A stretch of 64,000 bases of DNA from positions 1 through 64,000 of the forward strand of contig JAYGEX010000034.1 of the NCBI GenBank assembly GCA_046582185.1, given 5' to 3'. The notes under the pieces were generated by a model. That model was not told the DNA's origin. It was given only the letters and a program-made list of their open reading frames with translations, and did not search any database. This DNA is from GCA-002726655 sp046582185. GTDB lineage: Bacteria; Pseudomonadota; Gammaproteobacteria; Pseudomonadales; Azotimanducaceae. Positions 25,990-37,600 of the stretch are shown here, piece after piece (positions within the stretch are counted from its first letter, which is position 1; every line of letters starts with the position of its first letter). The translations under genes were made by a program, and so were the position numbers.

Positions 25990-27687
25990 ATGACGATGAA
26001 AATACAGACTGTTGACCCGCGTGTCAGCGAATCTGATAACCATGTAGATAACCCTCCAAGCCTCGGCGTATGGCTTGGCGAGGACACGAATTTTTCCCCT
26101 CTTGATTCCAATGCAGTCAGTCGCGTTGTGCGACAGGCTACCAGTGTAGTGTTCGATCCTGTGAGTAGACGAGTCGGACTGGCAGGAAACGGTGAGATTC
26201 GATCCGGTGAACTTGAACCATCCAGCGGCAAACAGGCCCCAGATTCCCGTACAGAGTATTCGCTTCTCGGCGCTCTTCCAGCGATGTATCCGGAGTGGTT
26301 GGGCGATCGGGGTTTCCAGGAGACTCATGGCGTTCGTTTTGCATATATGGGCGGTGCAATGGCTCGCGGTATTGCATCAAGTAAGTTGGTCATTGCCTTG
26401 GCAAAAATGGGCGCATTAGGTATGTTTGGTTCTGCCGGTTTGTCTCCCAAAGTTGTTGAAGAAGCTATCACGGAGATCGCCGATGTACTTGATCCATTAG
26501 GCCTGCCCTGGGGCAGTAACCTCATCCATTCGCCAAACGAGCCGGCCCTGGAAGATTCAATTATCGATCTTTATCTGCGTCGTGGCGTGCGGCGGGTCTC
26601 CGCTTCTGCCTATATGTCCCTTACCCCCTCCATCGTTCGATATGCCTGTACCGGATTGACCAGAAATGAGGATGGCTCAGTTGTTCGCTTAAACCATGTC
26701 TTTGCAAAGATCTCCCGCGAGGAAGTGGCCAGTCATTTTATTATGCCGGCCCCACAGAAAATCCTTGATCAGTTGCTGGCAGAACAGAAAATTACGGCTG
26801 AAGAGGCTGAAATAGCCGCGAGCATTCCTCTGGCCGAAGATATTATTGTTGAGTCAGATTCAGGTGGTCATACGGACAACAGACCCTTAAACGCATTATT
26901 CCCCGCAATTATGAGCCTGCGTGATCGGCTCTCCCGCGAGTATGCTTATGACAGACCTATTCGCCTTGGCGCCGCTGGCAGTCTGGGCACGCCCATTAGT
27001 GTTGCAGCGGCTTATGCGCTTGGCGCGGCCTTTGTTCTTGTGGGTACCGTTCACCAGTGCGCGATCGAGTCTGGTGTATCAGATAGCAGCCGGGCCTTAC
27101 TTGCCCAGGCACAAATTGCCGACGTTGCAATGACTGCTTCTGCAGACATGTTTGAATTAGGGGTAAAAGTACAGGTCCTGCAGCGAGGCACCATGATGGC
27201 CGTTCGCGGCAATCAGTTATACGATCTTTATACGAGATACGATTCCCTCGAGGATATCCCCGCAGATATTCGCGCAAATATCGAAAAGAATATATTCAGG
27301 CAATCACTTGACAATATTTGGAAGTCTACGGTTGAATTCTGGACTCGAACAGAGCCGAAGCAGATCGAGAAAGCCAATAAAAGTCCAAAACTCAAGATGG
27401 CGCTGATCTTCCGCTGGTATATTGGCAGTTCCAGCCAATGGCCAATTATGGGAGATGAATCACGTCAGGTGGACTATCAATTGTGGTGTGGTCCGGCAAT
27501 GGGCGCATTTAACCGCTGGGTCAAGGGAAGCTTCCTTGAAACCCCAGAGAATCGAACGATCCAGCAGATCGCAATGAATTTGCTGGAAGGCGCTGCACAT
27601 GTCACCCGCGCACAACAACTAAGAACATTTGGATTAGCGTTAACACAGGATGCCCTGGAATTTACACCAACGCAGATGCGGACATAA
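25990..27687 (+). CDS. pfaD: PUFA synthase enoyl reductase subunit (PfaD/Pfa1-like)
   Basis: 565 residues, normal for PfaD. The FMN-binding TIM barrel of the 2-nitropropane dioxygenase family starts near YMGGAMARGIASSKLVIALAKMGALGMFGSAG and contains ESDSGGHTDNRPLNAL (about residues 288-303) and AAAYALGAAFVLVGTVHQCAIE, all diagnostic of PfaD. The N-terminal ~100 residues and the C-terminal block (ALIFRWYIGSSSQWP, YQLWCGPAMGAFNRWVKGSFLE) are PfaD-specific and absent from simple nitronate monooxygenases. It reduces the enoyl intermediates on the ACP array. It is first in the cluster, 112 bp before the KS-MAT-ACP gene, as pfa1 is in myxobacteria. Confidence 0.93.
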   Translation: MTMKIQTVDPRVSESDNHVDNPPSLGVWLGEDTNFSPLDSNAVSRVVRQATSVVFDPVSRRVGLAGNGEIRSGELEPSSGKQAPDSRTEYSLLGALPAMYPEWLGDRGFQETHGVRFAYMGGAMARGIASSKLVIALAKMGALGMFGSAGLSPKVVEEAITEIADVLDPLGLPWGSNLIHSPNEPALEDSIIDLYLRRGVRRVSASAYMSLTPSIVRYACTGLTRNEDGSVVRLNHVFAKISREEVASHFIMPAPQKILDQLLAEQKITAEEAEIAASIPLAEDIIVESDSGGHTDNRPLNALFPAIMSLRDRLSREYAYDRPIRLGAAGSLGTPISVAAAYALGAAFVLVGTVHQCAIESGVSDSSRALLAQAQIADVAMTASADMFELGVKVQVLQRGTMMAVRGNQLYDLYTRYDSLEDIPADIRANIEKNIFRQSLDNIWKSTVEFWTRTEPKQIEKANKSPKLKMALIFRWYIGSSSQWPIMGDESRQVDYQLWCGPAMGAFNRWVKGSFLETPENRTIQQIAMNLLEGAAHVTRAQQLRTFGLALTQDALEFTPTQMRT

Positions 27688-27689
27688 TT

Positions 27690-27768
27690 ATATTTTTAGA
27701 GCTGTTTTTTTAGAACTGTTTTTTTTAGAACTGTTTATTTCAGAACTGTTTATTTCAGATCAATGCCC
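27690..27768. repeat. Tandem repeat in the pfaD-pfaA gap
   Basis: Four imperfect copies of an 18-20 bp unit around agaactgtttatttc (first copies gagctgttttttt and gaactgtttttttt) sit between the pfaD stop and the pfaA start. The T-runs could influence transcription, but no stem precedes them. Confidence 0.7.
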
Positions 27769-27799
27769 CGACTGATCATTGGGACAGGAGCACAACTTA

Positions 27800-30700
27800 A
27801 TGACGAATAAAGAGAAATCGAGTTTCAGCCCGATTGCCGTGGTAGGCGCTAGCGGACTGTTTCCGGGATCTATCAACGGGCAATCCTTCTGGCGAAATAT
27901 TCTGGCAGGGGAAGACTTCATGACAGAAGTACCTGCAGACCATTGGCTCATCTCTGATTACTATGATGCTCAGCCAGCTAAATCTGGCAAAATATATGGC
28001 AATCGCGGCGCCTTTCTGCCAAAGGTGGACTTCGATCCAATGGAATTTGGCATGCCGCCGAAACAGCTGTCAACAACAGACACAGCACAATTGTTGGCGT
28101 TGATCGTCGCCAGCAAGGTGCTGGAAGATGCCGCCAGCGTTCAGTTTGGGAAGGTCGATAAAGCGGATATCAGCGTTATTCTTGGTGTTGCCTCAGCGAC
28201 TGAAATGGTTGGCCAGATGGTATCGCGTATTCAGCGGCCAAACTGGACAAAGGCACTGCGTGATGCAGGAATTGCCGAAAGCAAGGTCCAGGAAGTTTGT
28301 GATGGAATTGAAGCAACTTATCCTGAATGGGACGAGAGCACCTTCCCAGGTTTGTTGGGCAATGTTGTTGCTGGCCGAATTGCAAATCGCCTAGACCTCG
28401 GGGGCACTAACTGCGTGGTTGACGCTGCATGTGCCAGTAGCCTTGGCGCCGTTGCCATGGCTATTAGTGAGTTGCAATCTGGCAACTCAAACCTGGTCAT
28501 AACCGGTGGTGTTGATGCCCTCAATGACATCTTTATGTATATGTGTTTCAGCCAGACGCCAGCATTGTCAGCAACGGGCGATTGCAGGCCCTTCTCCAAA
28601 GATGCTGATGGCACAATGCTCGGCGAAGGCATTGGCATGGTTGCCCTCAGGCGTTTGGAAGATGCGCAGCGTGACGGCGATAGGATCTATTCGATAATAC
28701 GCGGCGTTGGTTCATCTTCTGATGGACGTTCAGGTAGCATCTACGCACCTGAATCTAAAGGTCAGGCATTGGCAATTCGTCGTGCTTACAATATGACCGA
28801 TTATGATGTTGACGAAGTTGAGTTGATCGAAGCTCATGGTACTGCGACTAAAGCAGGCGATGCAGCTGAATTTGGCGGTTTACGCTACGCATTTGAAGAT
28901 GCAGAGAGTGCAGATACAAAGCAATGGTGCGCACTTGGAAGTGTAAAGTCACAAATTGGACACACCAAATCAGCGGCTGGCGCGGCTTCTTTGTTTAAAG
29001 TTGTTATGGCTCTGCATCACAAAGTATTACCTGGCACCATCAAGGTAAGCGAGCCGAACCCATCCCTGAATATTGACGATAGTCCTTTCTATATTAACAC
29101 TGAGACCCGCCCCTGGATTCACGACCCCAGCTCCACACGTAAAGGTTCTGTTAGCTCCTTTGGCTTTGGCGGCAGTAATTTTCACGTTACCCTTGAAGAG
29201 CATGTTCAGACGGGTGAAGCACGGGGACGTTATCACATCTCACCGGTTGAACTGTTGCTGTTTTCTGGCAAGAGTATTGACGAGCTTGTTGCGAGCGCAA
29301 AGAGTGCAGTAACAGCCCTTCCCAATATTGCGTTGTCGATGTTAGCAAAGCAGTTACAACAGGATTTTGATGCTGGTAGCGACTATCGTTTGTCGATTGT
29401 TGCCAAGGATGCAGACTCCGCGGCAACACAGATTGGCCAGGCGGTAGATAAAATCCGTGCACAGCCAGCTGACACATTCTCAATGCCTAACAAGATGCAC
29501 TTTGGTTTGAAAAGCGGAGACAAGCAGAAGGTTGGCTTTATCTTCCCTGGCCAGGGTAGCCAGTATGTAAATATGGGCTCGGAACTGGCATGCGAATTTG
29601 ATCAGGCGCGTACAGCATGGGATATCGCAAGCACCGTTAAGCTCGATGGAGAGCAGCGACTGGATCAGGTTGTATTCCCGATTCCTGTCTTTAATGATGC
29701 AGATAGAAAGGAGCAAAATAACCTGCTTACCAACACAGATTGGGCGCAGCCTGCCATCGGCTGCGTTAGCTCATCGATGTTGAATCTGTTGGATACACTT
29801 GAGCTAAAGCCTGACGCAGTAGCGGGGCATAGTTATGGCGAAGTCACTGCCCTTTATGCAGCGGGAGCCCTAAAAACATCAGAAGATCTCATTTCGGTAT
29901 CCCGGCGCCGCGGCGAATTGATGAAGGCGGCTGCAGCATTAACTCCCGGCTCAATGACAGCAGTACGTGCCAATAGTAAAGACGTACAGGCACATCTTGA
30001 TCAGTGGGATTGTGAAGTTGTCATCGCCAATATCAACAGCCCCAGCCAGGTCGTTATTGCGGGTGAAACCTCGGAAATTGAAAAGGTTGAAAAGATGCTG
30101 GAGGAGGCCAAATTAACCTTCAGGCGTTTGCCGGTAGCAACTGCATTTCATACTCATATCGTTAGTCCCAGTGCTGAGCCTTTTCATGAATTTCTAACAG
30201 ACATTGATGTTGGCGAGCCAACTATCCCCGTATATTCAAATACCACAGCCGCAGTTTATAGTTCAAAGGCTGATGAAATTCGCAAGAACCTCGCCTGGCA
30301 ATTAGCCAATCCAGTTCGCTTCGAAGAGCTCATCCAACAGATGCATGATGATGGCATTCGAGTCTTCCTCGAAGTGGGTCCAGGTTCGGTGCTAGCTGGT
30401 ATGGTGAAGGATTGTCTTAAGGGTCGAGACTTTGAAGTAATTTCTCTCGACAATAAAAAACTTGATGGCCGAGCTGCGTTTTGGAATGCCATGGGCAGTT
30501 TGTCCGCCGCTGGTATTGCCTTGAATTACGGCGCTCTGTGGGCGGACTTTGCAGATGTTCCTCCACCTGAAGATTCAATCAAACGTTCACCCATTACCGT
30601 TAAGATGGGTGGTGCAAACCTTGGTAAGCCATATCCGCCAGAAAATGGTTCTGCTGGCGTACCTGCACCAAACCCTGAAACTATTCCACAAACAGCCCCG

Positions 30701-33700
30701 GCTCCAATTGCTGCGAAAGTAGCAGCGCCTGTAGAAGTGGCCAATACAGCGCCACCTGCAGCAACTGTGCCTGTACCGGTTGCGCCAACCGCCGCGTTTA
30801 ATCAACCCTTGCGGGATGCGAATTGGGTTGCCGCGTTCCAGAGTCTGCAACAACAGACATTGGAAGCGCAAAAGTCTTTCCAGAGTACGCTCGGTGAAGC
30901 ACACCAGGCTTTCCTGCGGGCCAGTGAAGTTGCCTTTGCCCAGTTGGGTGGTAACGTACTCGCGACTATTCCAGTGGCCGCGCCTGTAGCTGCAATTCAA
31001 CCGGCGACGATTGCTCAAACTGTACCCGCCGCTGCCCCGGCGGCTGCGCCGATAGCAATAGCAACTCCAGTCGCTATGCCAGATACGCCCCAGCCTGTGC
31101 CAGTGGCAGCAGCAGTCGTTGCTGAGCCTGTCGCTATTGATTTTGAAGGCATGCTTCTGGATATTGTTGCTGAAAAGACAGGTTATCCGAAGGAGATGCT
31201 GACACTTGACATGGAGCTCGAGTCAGGACTCGGCATCGACTCAATCAAGCGAGTGGAGATTCTTTCCGCTTTGCAGGAGCAAATTCCACATCTGGGCGAA
31301 TTGGACACCGGTGAGCTTGCCGAGTTGAATACCCTGGGTGAAATTATTACCTTTGCCGGTGCATCTGCACCTTCTATACGAGCAGCTACACCGGCAGCAC
31401 CGGCATCCACTATTGATTTTGAAGGCTTGTTACTGGACGTGGTTGCTGAAAAGACTGGCTATCCCAAGGAGATGTTGTCTCTTGATATGGAGCTTGAGTC
31501 TGGTCTTGGCATTGACTCAATCAAACGAGTTGAGATCCTGTCTTCGTTGCAGGAACAGATTCCTCATCTGGGCGAGATGGATACAGCCGAACTTGCGGAG
31601 CTTAATACCCTGGGTGAGATTATCAGCTTTGCCAGCGCAGGTGCGCCAACAGCTACGGCGCCTGCCGCTATCGACTTTGAAGGCATGTTGCTGGATGTTG
31701 TCGCTGAAAAGACAGGTTATCCAAAAGACATGCTGACTCTGGATATGGAGCTTGAATCTGGCCTGGGCATTGATTCAATCAAGCGCGTGGAAATACTATC
31801 CGCGCTTCAGGAACAGATCCCCCATCTTGGTGAAATGGATACAGCGGAGCTCGCAGAGCTTACCACCCTGGGCGAGATTATTACTTTTGCCAGCGGCTCT
31901 GCCCCTGAGTCGGCGGCACCAACAGCAACCAGCCTGGACTTCGAGAGCATGCTGCTTGATGTGGTGGCAGAGAAAACGGGATATCCCAAGGAAATGTTGT
32001 CTCTGGATATGGAGCTTGAGTCTGGCCTCGGCATTGATTCAATCAAGCGGGTGGAAATTCTGTCCGCACTTCAGGACCAGATTCCACATCTCGCAGAGAT
32101 GGATACGGCGCAATTGGCGGAGCTAAATACGCTGGGCGAGATTGTCGCATTTGCTTCTGGTTCATCTGCCGCAGGTACCACTGCTAGCAGTACATCAGAA
32201 GTTGCATCTTCAGAAACAATTGAAATGACGCGTTATGAAATCGTTAGCGAAGCGCGAGCTGCTGCTGGAATTGCAATCGGGAAAATTCAAAATGCGGCGC
32301 CCCTCTATTTGGTTGGAGATCAATCTGGTATTGCAGATCCACTTGCGACATTGTTGATGGGTGCGGGTATCGCGGTGAAGGTCGTTGCCGATGCTCCTGA
32401 AAATGCACAGTTTGTGGTCCTGCTTACAGGACTGAACACAGACAAGAAGAGTATCGGTGAGCTGGCCGAGCTCAATGTTGAAGCATTTAAACAGACACGA
32501 AGCTGTGCTGCTGAAATGACCGCTAACGGAAAAATGTTCGTCACCGTTCAGGCAACTGGCGGAGACTTCGGGCTATCGGGTAGTGCCGGCAAGCTGGCAT
32601 GGGCATCTGGTGTTGCTGCTCTGGCAAAGACCGCTTCAAGAGAGTGGCTCGACGTTGCCGTGAAGGCAATCGATATAGCCACAGACGGCATTTCCCGGGA
32701 TGAGGTCGCGCATCGTTTGTTTGCAGAATTGGTTTCAGGTGGCCCCGAGCTTGAGGTAGGGCTGCAGGCTGATGGGCAACGAATTACCCTGGTATCCAAT
32801 GTTATTGCCAGCGGTACCGATTCGCTTGATGCACCGTTAACCGAAGATAGCGTAATTGTTGTTAGTGGCGGCGCGCGTGGTGTAACGGCTGCCTGCCTCT
32901 ATGAGTTGTTACAGAGAACGCCTGCGAAGTTGGCAATCCTTGGTCGTACCGCCTTGCAAGATGAGGCTGCAGATTTGGCTGCGTTTACGACTGACGCCGA
33001 ATTGAAGAAAGCCTTGTTGGCCAGGTATCAGGGTGCCGGGCAGCAGGTTACCCCCATGGAATTAAATAAAGAAGTCTCTGGCATTCTAAATATGCGGGAA
33101 GTAAGGAATAACCTTGCAAAGCTGGAATCAACTGGGTCGAAGGTCCTTTATATTCCTACAGATATTAGCGACGAAAACTCCGTTGCAGATTCTGTGGAGC
33201 AGGCTCGCGAAGCATTTGGCCCAATCACGGCTATTGTTCATGCGGCGGGGGTTCTTGCCGATAAGGAAATTCAAAAGAAGACCGACGAACAATTCCAGTC
33301 TGTGTTCAGCACCAAGGTAGCAGGACTGAAGAATCTTCTTAGTGCGACTGAATTGGACCCACTGACCCATATGATCTGCTTCTCTTCAGTTGCGGCTAGA
33401 GTAGGTAATAATGGCCAGGTCGACTACGCAATGGCAAACGAAGTATTGAACCGGGTCTGCCAAGAAGAAAAATTTCGCCGCGGCGCAGGCTTCATCGCCA
33501 AATCCATAGGTTGGGGACCTTGGGCAGGTGGTATGGTTGATCCATCACTTGCTGGTCACTTCCGTTCACAGGGTGTTGAGTTGATTCCCATGGACGATGG
33601 CGCCAGACTCTTTGCTGATGAATTCGAAGGCCGTAATGGTGATTGTGTTGAAATCGTCTATGGCGGCGGCATCGGTGGGCAGGAGAATGAAGCCCAGAAT

Positions 33701-34483
33701 AAAGTGATCGCTATTCGAGTGCATCCCTCCACATATCCCCAGATCGCAAGCCACCTGATTCAGGGCCAGCCAGTTGTGCCAATGGCAATGGTTAACGAGT
33801 GGTGCCTTGGCATCGCCCGGGCACTGAACCCAAGCGCACGAGTAGTCAGCGTTCGCGACTTAAGTGTATTGAAAGGCATTCAACTTCCAGCATTCGATAC
33901 CACCGGTGACTGGGTAAATATCACTTGTGATATTAATGATGCCGGCGATCTCCTTAATATGACTGTGTCCAATGAAGAGGGTAATGCCCTGTATCAGCTG
34001 GGCATCGAAATTGGAAATGGCAGCGATCAGGTGACTGAACCTGAATCACCTGCAGAAATGAATCTTGGTAGTTGGGAGTGGGGCCCTGAGAAAATATACA
34101 AGGACTTCCTGTTCCATGGTGAAGCGTTACAAGTCGTAAAGAAACTTCTTGGCGTTTCCAATAGTGGCTGCAGCGGTATGTTACAAATGCCCGATGGCTC
34201 AGATCTTGAGCGCTGGCGTGTTGCCTTGCTAGATGGAGGTTTACAGCTTGCCCTCTTGTGGGAGCGTCATCGATCAGGACTTGCATCACTGCCAACGAAA
34301 TTTGGCCAGATGAAGTGGCACCAATCGGAAAAATCCGAAGGACCGATTACCTGCGAATTGATGTTGCAAAAAGCAACGAAGCTCGCGGCGACCTGGTCGA
34401 TTGTATTTACCAACGTTGAAAAGCAGATTATTGCCACGATGGAAGATGTGAACATTCACGTGCTGGGCAAATCCACCGCTTAG
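27800..34483 (+). CDS. pfaA: PUFA synthase KS-MAT-4xACP-KR-DH multienzyme (PfaA/Pfa2-like)
   Basis: 2227 residues from ATG 27800, preceded by aggag at 9 bp; the in-frame ATG at 27779 has no ribosome site. Domains: KS about 9-465 (DAACASS, Cys ~211; EAHGTATKAGD; GSVKSQIGHTKSAAG), malonyl-CoA AT about 577-880 (FPGQGSQ; GHSYGE, Ser ~678), and an Ala/Pro-rich linker. Four tandem ACPs follow, with phosphopantetheine Ser at about 1148, 1240, 1326 and 1414, each in GLGIDSIKRVEIL. A KR lies at about 1680-1950 (SGGARGVTAA; HAAGVLADKEI; FSSVAARVGN...DYAMAN), and a C-terminal PS-DH at about 1970-2217 with HLIQGQPVVP (HxxxGxxxxP, His ~1985). The protein extends and beta-reduces the ACP-bound chain. Confidence 0.93.
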   Translation: MTNKEKSSFSPIAVVGASGLFPGSINGQSFWRNILAGEDFMTEVPADHWLISDYYDAQPAKSGKIYGNRGAFLPKVDFDPMEFGMPPKQLSTTDTAQLLALIVASKVLEDAASVQFGKVDKADISVILGVASATEMVGQMVSRIQRPNWTKALRDAGIAESKVQEVCDGIEATYPEWDESTFPGLLGNVVAGRIANRLDLGGTNCVVDAACASSLGAVAMAISELQSGNSNLVITGGVDALNDIFMYMCFSQTPALSATGDCRPFSKDADGTMLGEGIGMVALRRLEDAQRDGDRIYSIIRGVGSSSDGRSGSIYAPESKGQALAIRRAYNMTDYDVDEVELIEAHGTATKAGDAAEFGGLRYAFEDAESADTKQWCALGSVKSQIGHTKSAAGAASLFKVVMALHHKVLPGTIKVSEPNPSLNIDDSPFYINTETRPWIHDPSSTRKGSVSSFGFGGSNFHVTLEEHVQTGEARGRYHISPVELLLFSGKSIDELVASAKSAVTALPNIALSMLAKQLQQDFDAGSDYRLSIVAKDADSAATQIGQAVDKIRAQPADTFSMPNKMHFGLKSGDKQKVGFIFPGQGSQYVNMGSELACEFDQARTAWDIASTVKLDGEQRLDQVVFPIPVFNDADRKEQNNLLTNTDWAQPAIGCVSSSMLNLLDTLELKPDAVAGHSYGEVTALYAAGALKTSEDLISVSRRRGELMKAAAALTPGSMTAVRANSKDVQAHLDQWDCEVVIANINSPSQVVIAGETSEIEKVEKMLEEAKLTFRRLPVATAFHTHIVSPSAEPFHEFLTDIDVGEPTIPVYSNTTAAVYSSKADEIRKNLAWQLANPVRFEELIQQMHDDGIRVFLEVGPGSVLAGMVKDCLKGRDFEVISLDNKKLDGRAAFWNAMGSLSAAGIALNYGALWADFADVPPPEDSIKRSPITVKMGGANLGKPYPPENGSAGVPAPNPETIPQTAPAPIAAKVAAPVEVANTAPPAATVPVPVAPTAAFNQPLRDANWVAAFQSLQQQTLEAQKSFQSTLGEAHQAFLRASEVAFAQLGGNVLATIPVAAPVAAIQPATIAQTVPAAAPAAAPIAIATPVAMPDTPQPVPVAAAVVAEPVAIDFEGMLLDIVAEKTGYPKEMLTLDMELESGLGIDSIKRVEILSALQEQIPHLGELDTGELAELNTLGEIITFAGASAPSIRAATPAAPASTIDFEGLLLDVVAEKTGYPKEMLSLDMELESGLGIDSIKRVEILSSLQEQIPHLGEMDTAELAELNTLGEIISFASAGAPTATAPAAIDFEGMLLDVVAEKTGYPKDMLTLDMELESGLGIDSIKRVEILSALQEQIPHLGEMDTAELAELTTLGEIITFASGSAPESAAPTATSLDFESMLLDVVAEKTGYPKEMLSLDMELESGLGIDSIKRVEILSALQDQIPHLAEMDTAQLAELNTLGEIVAFASGSSAAGTTASSTSEVASSETIEMTRYEIVSEARAAAGIAIGKIQNAAPLYLVGDQSGIADPLATLLMGAGIAVKVVADAPENAQFVVLLTGLNTDKKSIGELAELNVEAFKQTRSCAAEMTANGKMFVTVQATGGDFGLSGSAGKLAWASGVAALAKTASREWLDVAVKAIDIATDGISRDEVAHRLFAELVSGGPELEVGLQADGQRITLVSNVIASGTDSLDAPLTEDSVIVVSGGARGVTAACLYELLQRTPAKLAILGRTALQDEAADLAAFTTDAELKKALLARYQGAGQQVTPMELNKEVSGILNMREVRNNLAKLESTGSKVLYIPTDISDENSVADSVEQAREAFGPITAIVHAAGVLADKEIQKKTDEQFQSVFSTKVAGLKNLLSATELDPLTHMICFSSVAARVGNNGQVDYAMANEVLNRVCQEEKFRRGAGFIAKSIGWGPWAGGMVDPSLAGHFRSQGVELIPMDDGARLFADEFEGRNGDCVEIVYGGGIGGQENEAQNKVIAIRVHPSTYPQIASHLIQGQPVVPMAMVNEWCLGIARALNPSARVVSVRDLSVLKGIQLPAFDTTGDWVNITCDINDAGDLLNMTVSNEEGNALYQLGIEIGNGSDQVTEPESPAEMNLGSWEWGPEKIYKDFLFHGEALQVVKKLLGVSNSGCSGMLQMPDGSDLERWRVALLDGGLQLALLWERHRSGLASLPTKFGQMKWHQSEKSEGPITCELMLQKATKLAATWSIVFTNVEKQIIATMEDVNIHVLGKSTA

Positions 34484-34675
34484 GTGTTATGCCCAGTTAT
34501 GCCTAGTTAGTTCCCGTCCATAAATAGCCAAATTAGAACAATATATGCAAAATTATAGATCCGTTAGCTATATAAAACAATCACTTACCAGGGAAGTAAC
34601 ACCGGCGGTTTCTGTTTCTGTACGAGCGCTAATTAGGCGCCATGTCAAAATAGGCTCCTTGTTAAAGTAAGATCA
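34484..34675 (+). other. pfaA-pfaC intergenic spacer
   Basis: 192 bp with a short duplication just after the pfaA stop (tatgcccagtta/tatgcctagtta) and an A+T-rich centre. There is no visible intrinsic terminator, so read-through into pfaC is plausible. The spacing is long enough for a second promoter, but none is clear. Confidence 0.45.
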
Positions 34676-37600
34676 ATGCCAAAAAATAAAGAGTCAAAAT
34701 TTCAGCCCATTGCTGTTGTTGGTCGGGGTTGTGTATTACCCGGCTGTCATTCGGTGGATGATCTCTGGAAGATCGTGGATGGTGGACAGGTCCAGGTTAG
34801 CTCCGCTGAAGGAGATGACTGGCGCGTCGATCAGCAGCGCCTGACGAATGACAATGCAGGTGAATTTGTTGCCGACAAAATGTGGTCCAGCCACGGCGGA
34901 TATGTTCGCGATTTCGACCGTCATTTCGATGCCAGCCAGTTCAACATCGATCAGGAATTGATTGCGCAATTGGACCCGGTTTTTCTTTGGTCCATGGAAG
35001 CGGCAAGGCAAGCCATGGCAGAACTTGCCAACCCTGGCGAGCTCAATGATGCCGGTGTTATTCTCGGTAATCTTTCTTATCCCACGCGCAAGCACAGCCA
35101 ATTTGCCGAGGAAGTATGGCTGAAGCAAATTCGCCAAAACGGCGAAATCAGCACCGCAGCGGAAAACCGGTTTATGTCTGGCCTGCCGGCAATGTTAGTT
35201 GCCGAGGGTCTTGGACTTGGCGGGAATACCCTGGCTCTGGATGCTGCCTGTGCCTCTGGGCTTTATGCCATTAAGGTTGCCTGCGACAGACTACAGGATG
35301 GTAGTGCCAGCCTAATGCTGGCTGGCGGCGTTAATGCCGCTGACCCATTGTTTATTCACATGGGCTTCTGCGCCCTAAAGGCACTGAGCAAGACTGGCGT
35401 CAGCAAGCCGTTCCATGAGCATGCAGATGGACTTGTGCCCTCTGAAGGCGCTGCATTTGTGGCGCTGAAGCGGCTCGAGGATGCCCGTGCCGATGGCGAC
35501 AAAATATATGGCGTTATCCGTGGTGTAGGACTTTCAAATGATGGTCGTAGCGGTGGATTCCTGTCGCCATCATCCGCTGGACAAGTGGTATCCATGAAGC
35601 AAGCCTATGAGATGTCCGGCATTGATCCTGCTGAAGTTCAATTTATCGAATGTCATGCCACTGGTACAGAAGCCGGTGATTCTGCCGAGATAGAAAGCCT
35701 CGGCAATGTTTTTCCAAATGATAAGGCGATTCCGCTGGGGTCATTGAAAGGCAACCTTGGTCACTTGATTACTGCCTCTGGTGTCGCGGGATTGGTTAAA
35801 GTGTTGTTGGCCTTCGAGCACAAGACACTTCCTGGTACACCTAATGCGTCACCAACTTTAGGCAAGGTCAAGTCTGCTGGTTTTGAAGTGCCTGGAGGTA
35901 GTAAAGAGTGGACGAGCAAGGGGCCGCGGATTGCAGCTGTCAGCAGTTTTGGGTTTGGCGGTAATAATGCACACCTCCTGGTTCAGGAAGATGATGAATC
36001 CATTGCAATAGGCAAGCTGGGTGTCACACCCACAGATTCTGCGTTCGCCATAATTGGCTTGGCCTTAAGGACCGATCAGGACGAAAATTTTGAGTCCTTT
36101 GGGCGGCGCTTGCATGGCACTGGCACCAGTTCGGATAATCCAGATGCCGGGAATCAGATTTTCCTTTCCGCCAAGTCGCTGTCCTTTCCGCCCAATGACC
36201 TGAAAGAATCACTGGGGCAGCAACTTGTATTGTTGGACCTTCTACCAAAGATACAGTCGCTGATTGATGGTAATCCAAGCGATCGAACCGGCATTTTTAT
36301 TGGTATGCAGACGGACAGTGAAGTATGCCGTTATGGCTTACGTTGGCGCATGGCGGAACTGGACCCGGAGGGCATTGTTGCTGATATTGACAAGGAAATT
36401 GCGCCGCCGCTCAATGCGGCAGGTGTCATTGGCAAAATGCCAAATGTTCCGGCAAACAGAATTAGTAATCAACTGGATATTAGAGGGCCGGGGTTCACTG
36501 TAAGCCGTGAAGAGCTTTCCGGCGACGGCGCTCTTGAGCTTGCCATGGCAGCAATTCATCGCGGCGAGTTGGATATTGCGATTGTAGGTGCGGTTGATCT
36601 TGCCAATGAACAAGTGCACCAGGCGGCAATAAGCGAGATATCTGATGGCCCGACTTCTGATGCGGCTATCTTGATGGTCATTAAATCATTAGAGCAGGCG
36701 CGTCGTGACGGCGATAAAATTTTAGCAGAGATTACGTCAGTTCATTCAGCTGAAGAGAGCAGCTCCAGCGAGGCGATTACGGGTGCTTATGCTGCATCTG
36801 GCCTGATGAATATTGCTGCGGCTGTGCAGCAGGTTCGTGGCGGCAGCATTGAGCCTCGGCCACAGTTTGTTCATAACCGCTCAGTCTTTGGCGAAACCAG
36901 CTCCTGGAAACTGACGCAGGATATCAGTGGTGTCTCGGTCCTTGATGCTAAAGATAAGCCGCGCATGGAAATCTTTGCAGCAGCAGATCGAGAGGCACTG
37001 ATTTCGAATATTCGATCATTAAAATATGTTCCTGCAAGTGAGGGTTCTTGCAGGGTCGCATTGGTGGGAACTGATGCGGAACTTCCCGGCTTACGAGAAC
37101 GAGCGATCAAAGGACTCGGCAGCGCCAGCGGTGGGCCAACAGCCTGGTCTCTCGATGGGATCAGCTTTTCAGAAACATCTATGAAGGGAGAAATGGCCTC
37201 GGTATTTACCGGTGCTGCGGCAGCTTATCCTGGCATGGGCAGGGATCTGTTCGCAGGCTTTCCCGGGATTGCCGCTTCGCTTGCAGCCGAGATGCCAAGA
37301 ACCGCGGCAGCAATGAGTGCTGCCTTTGATGAAAGCGATGAACGACATAATCTGCCATCGTTCCAGCTAGCAGGTTGCTCATACCTTTGTCAGTTCCATG
37401 CAAGGATCACAAGTGAATTGCTGCACCTTAAGCCAAGCGTCGCCATTGGTTTGTCCTCGGGGGAAACCAATTCAATGTTTGCCTTTGGCGCCTGGCAGGA
37501 CATGGATTCTTTACTGGAAGATATAGACGCTACTGAGCTCTATCGTTCAGCGCTGGCGGCTGACTTTACCTCGATTCGTGAAGTCTGGAGCCTTGGGGGA

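Noticed and set aside
27779..27799. ATG at 27779 as the start of the KS-MAT-ACP gene
   Set aside because: The aggag ribosome site lies after it, 9 bp before ATG 27800, where the typical KS N-terminus begins.
31130..32160. Long near-identical DNA repeat of about 260 bp, considered as a satellite
   Set aside because: It is the tandem ACP array of the synthase, fully explained by protein function.
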